A DNA stretch of 64,000 bases, taken from assembly GCA_021234155.1 (NCBI GenBank), contig JAJEKV010000034.1:14682671-14746670 (forward strand), given 5' to 3'. This stretch comes from Isoetes taiwanensis (Eukaryota > Streptophyta > Lycopodiopsida > Isoetales > Isoetaceae). Both the position numbers and the translations under genes were made by a program. Below the pieces are notes generated by a model that saw only the letters and a list, made by a program, of their open reading frames with translations, was not told the origin of the DNA and did not search any database. Positions 13,128 to 24,029 of this stretch are shown here, piece by piece (the stretch's first letter is position 1; each line of letters begins with the position of its first letter).

Positions 13128-13850
13128 CACACTCACCCCGGTTTTTGGTCCACTGTTGAAAACATCAGTTTTGGTAGGTCTACATGTCCTGTTTTCAAAG
13201 AATCCTACATGTGGATTTGTGAAGGTATGGTTTTGTTCGATAATGGTGTTCTTTTCAGGTGGACTAAAACATCCTTTGTTGTTTTGTAGTTTCTTCTATT
13301 GTGACATGTCATTTTATAATACAATCAATTGTAGGGAAAGAGTACTTGAATTTCTACATGTCTAATAATTCTATTGTCACATGTCTTTATAGATGTAGGA
13401 AAGAATATTTGATTCTCTACATGTCCTATACTTCCATTCACATGTCTTTATAGTAGTAGGACAGAGTACTTTATTTGCTAAGGCATTGTAGGAAAGAATA
13501 CATGAATTACGACATGTGTAATACTTCTATTGTCACATGTCTTTATAGAAGCTCCGGAAAAGAATACTTGATTCTCTACATGTCATATGCTTCCATGTCA
13601 CATGTCTTTATAGTAGTAGGATGAGTAGTACTTTATTTGCTAAGGCATTGTAGGAAAGAATACATGAATTACGACATATGTAATACTTCTATTCTCACAT
13701 GTCTTTATAGAAGTAGGAAAGAGTACTTGATTCTCTACATGTCCTATCCTTCCATATCACGGGTCTTTATAGTGGTAGGGGCCAGTACTTGATTTGCTAC
13801 ATGTGATGCACGTGCATGATCACATGTTCTTATACTAGTATTCCATGTAA
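13128..13850. repeat. short tandem repeat block (~65-bp monomers, ~180-bp higher-order unit)
   Basis: It begins 'cacactcaccccggttttt'. After about 200 bases, monomers around 'cacatgtctttatag...gtaggaaagaatac' and 'ctacatgtcctat' alternate with 'tttgctaaggcattgtagg', giving a higher-order period near 180 bp. A near-palindrome at 13799-13827 (ACATGTGATGCAC against GTGCAT, three extra bases, CACATGT) is followed seven bases later by CTAG and then T at 13835-13839. The first 570 bases or so recur at 63427-64000, joined there to different DNA. Confidence 0.85.
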
Positions 13851-13887
13851 CACAAGTTACTTCAACTACTTCAATTACTTAACACCG

Positions 13888-15447
13888 GGCACCAACATGC
13901 CAAGGTGGCTCTAACATGCCACCTAGGCTCAAACATGCCAAGGTGGCTCCAACATGCCACCTAGGCTCCAACATGACAAAATGGCTCAAACATGCCACCT
14001 AGGCTCCAACGTGCTCAAACATGCCATGCAGGCTCCAACATGCCACCTATGCTCCAACTTGCCAAGGTGGCTCAAATATGCCACGTGGGCTCCAACATGC
14101 CACCTAGGCTCCAACATTCCTAGGTGGCTCAAACATGCCACATAGGCTCAAACATGCCATGCAGGCTCACTTAGGCTCCAACATGCCAAGGTGGCTCCAA
14201 CATGCCACCTAGGCTCAAACATGCCAAGGTGGCTCAAACATGCCACCTAGGCTCCCAACATGCCACCTAGGCTCAAACATGCCAGGTGGCTCAAACATGC
14301 CAAGGTGGGCTCAAACATGCCACCTAGGCTCCAACATGCCACCTAGGCTCAAACATGCCAAGGTGGCTCAAACATGCCACGTGGGCTCCACCATGCCACC
14401 TAGCCTCCAACATGCCAAGGTGGCTCACAACATGCCACCTAGGCTTAAATATGCCAAGTTGGCTCAAACATGCCACCTAGGCTCCAACATGCCACCGTGG
14501 CTCTAACCCCGCCACCTAGGCTCAAACATGCCACGTGGGCTCCAACATGCCACGTGCCAAGGTGGCTCCAACATGCCACCTAGGCTCCAACATGCTCAAA
14601 CATGCCACGCTGGCTCTAACATGCCACCTATGCTCCAACTTGCCAAGGTGGCTCAAATATGCCACGTGGGCTCCAACATGCCAAGGTGGCTCAAGCATGC
14701 CACCACAGGCTCCAACATGCCACCTAGGCTCTAACATGGCAAGGTGGCTCAAACATGCCACGTGGTCTCCAACATGCCACCTAGGCTCCAACATGCCAAG
14801 GTGGCTCCAACATGCCAAGGTGGCTCAAACATGCCACCTAGGCTCCAAGCGTGCTCAAACATGCCAAGGTGGCTCAAACATGCCACGTGGGCTCCAACAT
14901 GCCAAGGTGGCTCAAACATGCCACCTAGGCTCAAACATGCCAAGGTGGTTCCCACATGCCAAGGTGGCTCCAACATGCCACCTAGGCTCAAACATGCCAA
15001 GGTGGCTCAAACATGCCACCTAGGTGCGCAACATGACAAAATTGCTCAAACACGCCACCTAGGCTCCAACGTGCTCAAACATGCCACGCGGGCTCCAACA
15101 TACCACCTATGCTCCAACTTGCCAAGGTGGCTCAAACCTAGGCTCCAACATTCCTAGGTGGCTCAAACATGCCATCTAGGCTCCAACATGCCACCCATGC
15201 TCAAACATGCCAGGTGGCTCAAACATGCCAAGGTGGGCTCAAACATGCCACCTAGGCTCCAACATGCCAAGGTGGCTCAAACATGCCATGTGGACTCCAT
15301 AATGCCACGTGGGCTCCAACATGCCAAGGTGGCTCAAACATGCCACCTAGGCTCAAACATGCCAAGGTGGCTCCAACATGCCATGCAGGCTCCAACATGC
15401 CAAGGTGGCTCAGGCATGCCACCTAGTCTCAAGCATGCCACCTAGGC
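13888..15447 (+). repeat. 18-bp minisatellite, left (plus-oriented) arm
   Basis: Roughly 85 units of an 18-bp motif alternate mainly between AACATGCCACCTAGGCTC and AACATGCCAAGGTGGCTC, with CACGTGGG variants. Because 18 is a multiple of three, frames stay open on both strands and give long cysteine- and histidine-rich repeats that are surely not proteins. Occasional units are short or fused. A higher-order pattern containing 'cacctatgctccaacttgcc' recurs near 14042, 14620 and 15100. The same motif occurs inverted at 17780-18058. Confidence 0.97.
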
Positions 15448-16870
15448 ACCCCAAGTGGTGACATGGCATGCCAAGTAAGCAAGGTCAAGTTTTGACTAGG
15501 CCAAAAAACCAAAGATGTCCATCTTTGGTCTTTTCATTGGGTGATGTTGGCAAATTTTAGGTGACATGGCTAGATGATGGTGACATGGACCTTGGATGTC
15601 TTTGAAAAAACAGGGCGAGCACCTCGACGGCGGCCCCTTTCTTGTGAAGGGAGTCTCCGAAAGGTATATATGCTGGTGCATTTTTCTCTTGCGTATGCAG
15701 CGTCATCTTTGCACATCCCGCCAAGATTTCACCTTTTTTTTGAGACCGGATTTTTATCGTGCTTTTCTTTGTGTTTATGCTCGGAAATTCATAATTAATG
15801 CATGGGGCAGGGAAAAATCCTGGTTTTCAGCCAGCTGGCTTGCCAAGTGGCCCCGAGAGTATAGGAAAATCCCGGTATTTCGGATGAGTTTTAGACCCTC
15901 GATTTTTTATTGGGATGGATGGGTTGGCCCCGACAAGGTTTAGACCACGTTTTGATTTTTGGGGCATGGAGGAGGCCCGGATTGGCGATCCGACCTCCGC
16001 CGCATCGTCCGAACGGCGAAATTACCCTAGGGGACAAGTTCCACGGCGAAGTTTTCCCGGGGGATCAATCACTTATCCCTCACTAGGAGGTATTCAAAGA
16101 TCCACCTCCATGCCAATTGATTACAAGTGTGTAGTAACGACCTACTTTTTTGCGTTTCTTGGAGAGGGGTGGTCTTCGCCCACCTAAACTTGGTCCCCTA
16201 GGTAATGGGGATGTTCGGGTCCATTGGCGGAGCCAGTTCGGATCCGGGAGTGGGGGTCCAGCCCGCCCCTCATTGACTTGGACTAGCTGCGAGAACAAGA
16301 TACTTGGGGTTCACCCCGAGGCCCCGGTAGAAGATTGAAGTGAGAATAGCAGCACTAGGACTGCTAGGTGGTATACATGTGACCCACGGAGAAGCAAAGC
16401 TAGCTCCACTACCTAGTAGGACGTTCCGATCCGGTGGTCTTGGAAGGGGTTGGCTGGGAAGCTCGTCTCATGCCCTGCTTGTGCTTCTATTGCGGTGCAT
16501 TTTCTCTTGCGTGTGCAGCATCATGCACATCCCGCCAAGATTTCACCTTTTTCGAGACCGAATTTTTATCCGTGCTTTTCTTTGTGTTTATGCTCGGAAA
16601 TTCATAATTAATGCATGGGGCGGGGAAAAAATCATGGTTTTCAGCCAGCTGGCAGGCCAAGTGGCCCCGGCGTCTGAGGAAAATCCCGGTATTTCGGGTG
16701 AGCTTTAGACCCTCAATTTTTGATTGGGATGGCCACCGTTGGCCACGGCGGTGGTTTAGACCACGTTTTTTATTTTGGGGCATGGAGGAGGCCCTCGGAT
16801 TGGCGATCCGACCTCTCCATGTCATCATCTGAACGCCGAAATTACCCTAGGGGACAAGTTCCACGGCCCT
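15448..16870. repeat. GC-rich core with two diverged copies of a ~0.8-kb segment
   Basis: 15665-15960 and 16475-16770 share 'cacatcccgccaagatttca', 'ctcggaaattcataattaat', 'gccagctgg' and the 'attaccctaggggacaagtt' block, about 810 bp apart. Several of the same landmarks occur in the 1.13-kb units at 28-31 kb, so the two regions hold one repeat family. Open frames here are fragmentary and look fortuitous. The family is not recognised; it does not show LTR ends. Confidence 0.75.
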
Positions 16871-16879
16871 CTTGATCAG

Positions 16880-17740
16880 AGGAGCATCCTCAGAATGTAA
16901 ATCCTACCAAACCCTAGGGTTTGGTAGGGTTTACATCTCGAGCGTCAAGACGGAGACTAACACATCCGAAACTTTGCATGGAGTTCTCAGATATGCTCGG
17001 GGACCATGCGGGAGATGGGGTCAAATCCCCTGCGCATTATGCTTTTCGGACTCCCCTTCCTTTGGAAAGGGGCTTGTGAAGGGAGTCTCCAAAGGTATGT
17101 CGCGACCGGAAATTTGGCTCGCCTCCCGGTGCCATGTTGGTAATCCAAAGACGGGTATTCCACGCCGATCCGGGCCCTCGGGTCATCTGAGACATCCCAG
17201 AATGTAAACCCTATCAAACCCTAGGGTTTGCTAGGGTTTACATCTCGAGCGTCAAGACGGAGACTCACACATCCGAAACTTTGCATGGAGTTCTCTGTGT
17301 ATGCTCTGGGGACCATGCCCGGAGATGGGGTCGAATCCCCTTTTGCGCATGCTTTTTCGCACTCCCCTTCACGGAAAGGGGCTTGTGAAGGGAGTCTCCA
17401 AAAGGTATCTCGTGACCGGAAATTTGGCTCTGTCTCCCGGTGCCATGAGGGTAATCCAAAGACGGGTATTCCACGTCAGATCCTGGGCCCTCTGGGTCAT
17501 CGGAGCATCCCCAGAATGTAAACCCTATCAAACCCTAGGGTTTGCTAGGGTTTACATCTCGAGCGTCAAGACGGAGACTCACACATCCGAAACTTTGCAT
17601 GGAGTTCTCTGTGTATGCTCTGGGGACCATGCTGGGGGAGATGGGGTCGAATCCCCCTGCGCAACATGCTGATCCAGACTCCCCTTCACTGGAAAGGGGC
17701 TTGTGAGTTCTCCAAGATCCTTCTATTCTATCCCTTGCCA
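16880..17740. repeat. three ~310-bp tandem units, each with a 42-bp telo-box palindrome
   Basis: Units begin near 16880, 17188 and 17502 and share 'catctcgagcgtcaagacgg', 'catccgaaactttgcatgga' and a 'gggagtctcc' block. Each carries a 42-bp palindrome (16895-16936, 17202-17243, 17516-17557), perfect or nearly so, centred on AAACCCTAGGGTTT. That is two AAACCCTA telo-boxes facing each other, with flanking TAGGGTTTACAT arms. Telo-boxes are known plant cis-elements bound by Myb-like telobox proteins; whether these are used is unknown. Confidence 0.9.
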
Positions 17741-17779
17741 AACTCCTCTACAAAAATTTCAAAGGTTATCATATTTCTT

Positions 17780-18058
17780 GCATAGGTGGCATGTTGGAGC
17801 CCACGTGGTATGGTTGAGCCACCTTGGCATGTTAGAGCCTCGATGGCATGTTGGAGTCACCTTGGCATGTTAGAGCCTAGGTGGCATTGGAGCCCATGTG
17901 GCATGTCTGGGCCACCTTGGCATGTTAGATCTTAGGTGGCATGTTGGAGCCACCTTGGCATGTTCGAGCCTAGCTGGCATGTTGGAGCCACCTTGGCATG
18001 TCAGAGCCTTATAGGTGGCATGTTGGAGTCCATGTGGAATGTTTGAGCCACCTTTGCA
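17780..18058 (-). repeat. 18-bp minisatellite, right (inverted) arm
   Basis: About 15 units of GAGCCACCTTGGCATGTT and GAGCCTAGGTGGCATGTT type, the reverse complement of the units at 13888-15447. The two arms face each other across a 2.3-kb core, the layout of a fold-back element with long arms of unequal length. Array ends are judged by eye. Confidence 0.9.
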
Positions 18059-20367
18059 AATACTTAGGTTGCAAATCTTCTCTTAAACAACCCACCATAT
18101 GTTCATCCTCCATAATATTTATTCAGAGAACTTTCGAGAGGCCTTGTTATAGAAAGTATTCAATGTCCGCTGACCTTGCTATACACAGAACCGTCGAGTA
18201 GTCTCGAGTGGAAGTTAAGAATGCTCTCCTCCTCCCAATAGTAATACATGTTCCATGTTCAATTTAGGGGAATGTTTGTGTGAAACAACTATGTGATACA
18301 CTTGCTTAAAATTATCAGATATTTATGTACATTTTATAACGAATAATATGCCCTCGCTATCTATAGCAGCGTCGCCACGCGGTTGCAGTTGCTGAGCCCT
18401 GCATTCAGATGCCCACTTCAAACCATCGCTTGGAAAGAAACGAGTAGTCCCCTGTCTTTCCCCTTTGTCAATTTCTTTTTTGCTTGCAAAGGCAAATCCA
18501 AAATGGATTATTGGGCCACAGCCAGAGTGTTAGAATTTGGTTCATATCATAATCTTATAAAAATGTTGGAGATAAAATGTTGTGATCAAGGTGTTAAAAA
18601 CATGAAGATCTGCCTAGGCAGTTTCAAGGGATTGAGTTGAATCCATTACTGTGCTGGTGACAAAAGAAATTACATGAACAACTTGTGATGGTGAAAATTG
18701 ACAGAGTTAAGTTGACCTGTGTGGTACCGTGAACACTTGTTTACATGAGAAAGGAGTCATATCCATATGGTTGTAAATATGGATCTTTAAAAGACAGGTT
18801 TATATTATTGAAGAACCATTGGAAATGCAATGGTTGTAAATATTGACAATAAGATGGTTACATTGTAAATAAACCATCGAAACATTCATTTATAGAAATT
18901 CAGAAATATATGGAAGTCGGCCCAAGAACTTGGAGCCATTTTCGTGTTCAAATTTGTCGATCTTATTAGACCTTGACAAACCAGGAGCAGGGAGATCGGT
19001 CCGGCAACAGGGCCGGAACTGATCTTATTTCAACCCTAAGATGTATAGAGAGGGTATTCAGTTTTGCTCGTTCGAGTTCTTCATTTTTCGAGTTTCATTC
19101 TTAAAAGGTTTTGGTTGCTAAGGTCTAAAGTTCATTGGTTATTATGATATTGCTATTTGACAATGAAGTTGTATTCTACATTGCTAACTCACTAAATATT
19201 TAATGTGTGAATTTGAAGAACTTATTGGATTGACATGAATTGCTTTAGATCTAGAGACTGGTGTTAAATTTTATTGGGCAAATTAAATATAAGATATTAT
19301 TGGCGACATAATATCTTACACAGAGCAGTTCATCCTATAGCTGAATAGGGAAGTACTACCCTGCCATAGCCCAACTCTATTTTCTAAATATGTGTAGGTA
19401 TGGATTGGGATGACAAAAGGGACGATTGTTTTTCTGTTGCGCCCTATTTTCTGGAAAGTATGAGAAGGCATGGCTCCACCGGCTACTGCATCGCCTCCTT
19501 CTTTGAAAGAAAAGAACCGACGAGCCATATCCATAGCCATAGCCGCTCCTGCCCCTTCTGTTTGTAATTTCAGCAAGTGTATATAACGTAAGGGAAAGTT
19601 CCATGTCTCAGAATATTAGGAATATTCCCTCACAGTGCTGCGGCTTTGCCGCTTGGGTGCCACCCGTCTTGCGGCGCCGCCTCAGGAAATTCGCTGGTGG
19701 ATTTTCTAGAATTGAAACTTTCCCTAGTACATTGGAACTTGCTAGGCTACAATTTTGCAACTTGCTAAGTTCAAATGATTGTTTGTAACAATGTCTTTTA
19801 CGATGAGAATTTAAAAATGTTAATGTAGATCATTGTCTTCTTCCCGAGGCAACCTCCAAACACAATGCCATGATATACTCCTATTTTCTAAATCAAAGGC
19901 ATGTCATGCCATTATAGTGTATTCTAATCCACAATTGAATGTGTTCCTAGAGTCATCACTTACTTTAGAACATTTGAACATACTGGATAGATAAAGAGGT
20001 TAGTCAACAACTCTGAGAAGTACCATGATGCTACTAAATCCAGACAGTAATGTTAGTAACCAAAATCATCACATCATTCACTTGATAAACATATCCCTTA
20101 TTTCAACATTTGGGTAGGAAAGAAAAAGATAATGAACAACTCCAAGAAGTACCATGAGCCTAATAAAGCCAATGTAACAATATTTGAACCTATCAAAGAC
20201 TAGCAGGTATATTGAGTAAGATCTACAAAGGCCAACCAAATATATTGAGGGCTAAGAATAATGTAGAATAGATTTAAAAAGAAATTGCTCAAGGAGCAAA
20301 TTGTACCAGTAATAAAGTTACATATCCAGCCAACTATGAAACAGCCACGTCTTCTCATTGTTACTAA
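18059..20367. other. mosaic sequence, no gene recognised
   Basis: Several unrelated stretches. 19300-19790 is more GC-balanced, contains 'gccgcttgggtgccacccg' and has fairly long open frames on both strands; its texture recalls organellar or captured gene DNA, but I cannot match it. 19830-20340 is AT-rich with repeats of 'caactc(t/c)(g/a)agaagtacca'. The region ends at a Helitron-like terminus, so it may be captured sequence inside such an element. Confidence 0.4.
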
Positions 20368-20395
20368 GCCCGGCAACGCCGGGCACCATAACTAG
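20368..20395 (+). mobile_element. Helitron-like 3' terminus (hairpin plus CTAG)
   Basis: GCCCGGC (20368-20374), loop AAC, GCCGGGC (20378-20384) is a perfect 7-bp hairpin. Seven bases later comes CTAG (20392-20395) followed by T. Plant Helitrons end with a GC-rich hairpin about 10 bases before CTRR and insert 5' to a T, so the fit is good. The matching 5' end (TC after an A) could not be fixed, so the element length is unknown. No Rep/helicase gene was seen, so the element would be non-autonomous. Confidence 0.6.
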
Positions 20396-20397
20396 TG

Positions 20398-20780
20398 GTT
20401 TATGGTATGGTTTTTCAATGCTAGACGATGATTTTCCACATTGGTTTTCTTTTGTAGCATGGTTTACTAGAATTAGTGTAGTTTGGAAGGTGGAATTAGT
20501 GTAGTTTGGAAGGTGGTTTTCACTGCCAATTTAAATACCTAGTGGTTATTCATATTGGTTTTCTATTGCCGAAATTATCTATTAAAAATCGATCACATTG
20601 GTTTTCTTGTGTAGTATGGTTTATTAAAATTAATGTAGTTTACAAGGTGGTTTTTACTGCCAATATAAATATCTAGTGGTTATTCATGCTGTTTTTCTAT
20701 TGCAGAATTGTCTACTAAAAATCGAGTATGATTTGTAGCATGGGTTTCTGTACCAATTTAATTTGCATGGTGGTTATTTA
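20398..20780. repeat. about 2.5 tandem copies of a ~150-170 bp AT-rich unit
   Basis: The phrases 'cattggttttctt', 'tgtagcatggttta', 'attagtgtagtttggaaggt' and 'tagtggttattcat' recur in order near 20440, 20600 and 20730. A short stretch at 20478-20515 is itself doubled. No coding potential. Confidence 0.75.
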
Positions 20781-20949
20781 TAATTCTCAACCAAAAGGGT
20801 GGTTATTCATAATGCTTATTCATAAACTTCAATAGATATTAAACTTTCATGATATAGATTAAATTATTACTTCAATATATGCTACGAAATGCATGCTTAT
20901 ATTTAAGACTACTGGAAATACTGAATATTGTAGTGTAGTTACCCGGAAA

Positions 20950-21419
20950 ACCCTAGAAATTTTGATGGAAATGGCTCAAAAAAATGCTGTGAATCTTTTT
21001 GGTTATTGATTTTTTTATTTTTTTTTTTAGGTTGCCGCATATTTCAAGAACGACTCCTCCCAAAACCCCGGTATTTGCATTTCGAACCGGAGTCTTTAAC
21101 CCTTTGCTCCAATGAAGTTGCAGTGTAACAATTTTGTTCATGCAAAGCGTAAGTGGCAACGATTCCACTTTTGCAAGGGCGGATTCAGAACTCATCCAAG
21201 AAGATTTGTGCTTTGCCAACTTCAAGCTAAGCAGGAACACCGGCTCCAAGAAAACCAGTGATCCCAGCTGCTTTGATCTTGGAGATGGCAGCAATGCAAA
21301 ACACCCTTCTGGCATCCTATCTGGTCCTTCTTCAAGAAACGGGCGCGGCCATAGCCGCCGCCCTAAACTGCCGCCATAGTCCGATATGCTCATTGTAACA
21401 TCTCTTTGTGGTTAAAGGA
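20950..21419. other. unrecognised exon-like segment
   Basis: A T-rich tract ending in AG near 21030 precedes a stretch with open frames on both strands. The plus frame 21134-21379 is Ser-rich and basic at its end; the minus frame 20953-21393 is longer. Neither resembles a family I know. The segment directly abuts the CACTA terminus at 21423. Confidence 0.3.
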
Positions 21420-21422
21420 TAT

Positions 21423-21838
21423 CACTACAAAAACGTTGAGCCTTTTCGACGTCTATATCGACCTTTGAACGTCGATGCAACGTCGATCATCGACGTTCAA
21501 AGGTCGACGATAAACCTCTATATCGACTGACGACCGTCGATCGTCGACCAAAAACCGTCGAAATACGTGTCGAAATAGCGGCGTCGATGGTCGACGATGA
21601 ATCGGCGATCATCGACCGGTCGTGACGTGGCGATGCCACGGCCGTCCCGTCACCAGGTTAATCGAACGCCGATGATCGACGCTCATTTGGCGTCGCCATA
21701 TGGTGGCGCGCTACCGGTGGTTCGGCGCCGCGGTGCGTGCCGCGATTGGCGTGCCACGCTGGACGTCGATGATCGACGTTCCATGCCAGGTGGCGTGCCA
21801 TGGTGGACGTCGAGCATCGACGTCTCTAAATATTAAAA
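21423..21838. repeat. CACTA terminal and subterminal repeat region
   Basis: After the CACTA tip, short palindromic motifs built on GTCGA, such as 'cgtcgatgatcgacg' and 'aacgtcgatcatcgacgttc', repeat many times in both orientations. In En/Spm elements such repeats bind the TNPA-type protein. The region ends at an A/T-rich stretch near 21838. Confidence 0.8.
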
Positions 21839-22142
21839 AAAAAAATTAAAAAATTAAAAAAATTAAAAAATTTAATGGGTGCAATTTAAGACATATTAAG
21901 TTGTAAAGACTTCGAATTTTATTTATCAAATAAAATATTTGGAGAAATCTAAATTAATCAATTAAAATCTAATTAAAAACAACTAAAATCTAAATTAATC
22001 AATTAAAATCTAAATTAATCAATTAAAGATCGTTCTTAAAATAGACTTAGGTATCAGAGGCGTACACGTAATCAAAATATAAAAAGTAGTGAGAAAATAT
22101 ACTTTCAAAATCATATTCAACAAAAGTTAATGTATCATTGAA

Positions 22143-23658
22143 CTACAAAATACGTAAAAGTCTATTCACCACACTTGGAGTTGGAGAATAGCGAGACATA
22201 ACATAAAAATCGAAGAGTTCAAGCTTCGCTACCGTATGACCTCTCGTCTTCCTCGTCGTCCTGCCATGAAAACATATCACGAAGCTTAAAGCTAAATACT
22301 TGCAAAGAATTATGTAGTGAATAATACATACATCACCCTTTTCACCAAGAGCGATTCGGATGGCGCCGCCATTGCCCAATCGATTAGCCCTTTCGCGATC
22401 ATCTCTAGTCGATGGCCGTTTAAGGATTGTTTGGCACAATTTTGTTAAAATTACTATAACCACCAGATCGGTCATGTTGGTAGCATAACGCCCGATTCTG
22501 CGTCGTACCTTGTTTGCCAAAGTCGGTTGAGTTGCCGCTTCTCCTCTCGGGCCGACAATATGTTGGCCTTGCAAAGCGCAACACAACACAAGTCCTTAGT
22601 CCCTTTATATTAATCTAGATATCGTCTACGACTTGTGCTAAGCATTAGAGATGTACTACGAATGACGCCGTTCATCCAATGGGGTCGAAGTCGCTTCTTC
22701 TATCGGGACATTTTCCATATCGGCATGTTTTATCGGTCTCTTCTTACGGTCGGTATGCATAACGCATAAAATCAAACATGAGTACGATATTGATCACGAT
22801 TAAGAACAAAGGAAGGTAATACCTCATGGCTTTAACATGTTGACCAGCTCTGCTCATCACGGTCTTGGGGACATCTCTCTGTTTTGAGCTCGGGATATTC
22901 CTCCTCTAGCCTATTCCTTAATTCTATTTTTCTCGCATCAAATGAGTCATCCCTCCAAGTACCCTTGTGGGCGTTGGTAACAATGTTGTTCGTGAGGGCA
23001 TTAGGTCTCCTATGAAATTCCTCTCCATCTTTAGTAGTGCCCAATGAAACTTGTGTTCGCTTCACTCAACAAAGAAAATCGACTTCAAAGTTAATACATA
23101 TGAATAAGTGTTAGTGAACCATAAATTACGTAATTGAAGGCGAACTCACTCATATAAGAAGTGGTGTGCACGCGTTCGGTGGGCGGTCCGGAAGCCTCTA
23201 GAAATTTTGAAGAAGAGGAAAGTCGGGGGACCTTATTTTGCCGCCGACGCTCATTACCGGCGCTCCGCCGGGGAGGTTCACGAGGCTCATACGATATTCG
23301 CCGGTGTAGGCAAAGCTATGTCGGCGGGAACACCCCTCGCCCTAGTTGCGGCGGGGCCCTTTGCACCTGGCCGAATTCTTCAGCGACAACGTTGGCGCCG
23401 GCTGGACTGTCGGTGGGTGGTGTGCTTTCTTTCCCGGCCGAGATCATGCGTGATATGGCGGAGATCCATACTCGAGATCGTGGGATCCTCGTCCTCGAGA
23501 TGAGCCCTCGCCTCTTATTCTTCTTGGGCTGCGGTTGCGTCTGGGGTTGGTACCCAAACAGGGCCCCAAATATAAGGGTGCAACCCAAGCACACGAAGAA
23601 AAGAACAATGGTGGATATGCACCCTACATTTAGAAAAATATTTATTAGAATATATTAG
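22143..23658 (-). pseudogene. CACTA accessory protein, degenerate (possibly Transposase_24-like)
   Basis: Minus-strand frames at 22832-23065 and 22143-22589 read like parts of one gene. The first has a charged stretch with FHRRPNALTNNI and HKGTWRDDSFDARK, reminiscent of the plant Ptta/En/Spm Transposase_24 domain (basic, then a 'H.....DG.(F/W).D' pattern). Upstream, 23316-23594 is Pro/Gln-rich and basic, as in low-complexity N-termini of that family. No single frame links them, and intron boundaries were not resolved. The family call is inference. Confidence 0.4.
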
Positions 23659-24029
23659 AAATAAACTACTAACCTAAATGTTAACCTAGCTAATAATGCA
23701 TACCAAATCCGCAAAATGGTTTAGGTGGCGGTGGCGGATTACGTCAGAACCAAGTACTTCCCCAAGCGTGCTTAACGCGGGTTTGTTGTCGTCAAGAATG
23801 TTGTCAATCCACCAAAGTAACTTGAGGGTTGGCAACCCATAGTAGGTCATCCTTGCGACTAAAGCTCATGATTCTTTGGACATGCACAAGTACCTCTAAG
23901 TTATTAATATTGAGTGTGTTGAATGACATATTAAGAAATTAAGAAACTTTAATTACATAGAAACTTCATTGCACATTTAACAAGCTTTGTTTTATTATAT
24001 TGACAGAATAAAAGTTTGACGATATTAAC

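Noticed and set aside
14240-15445. Long Cys/His-rich repeat proteins (for example at 14535-15023, with antisense partners)
   Set aside because: The 18-bp unit is a multiple of three, so frames stay open on both strands by arithmetic. There is no start context, no domain and no consistent frame.
13888-15447. CRISPR array
   Set aside because: Units are contiguous 18-mers with no unique spacers, and the DNA is a plant nuclear repeat.
16895-17557. Interstitial telomere array
   Set aside because: CCCTAAA-type sequence occurs only as inverted pairs inside palindromes, not as tandem telomere repeats.
13893-20395. A single Helitron spanning 13.1 to 20.4 kb
   Set aside because: The left edge at 13128 lacks the TC-after-A start, and the interrupted array does not resume after 20395, so the two ends cannot be paired with any confidence.
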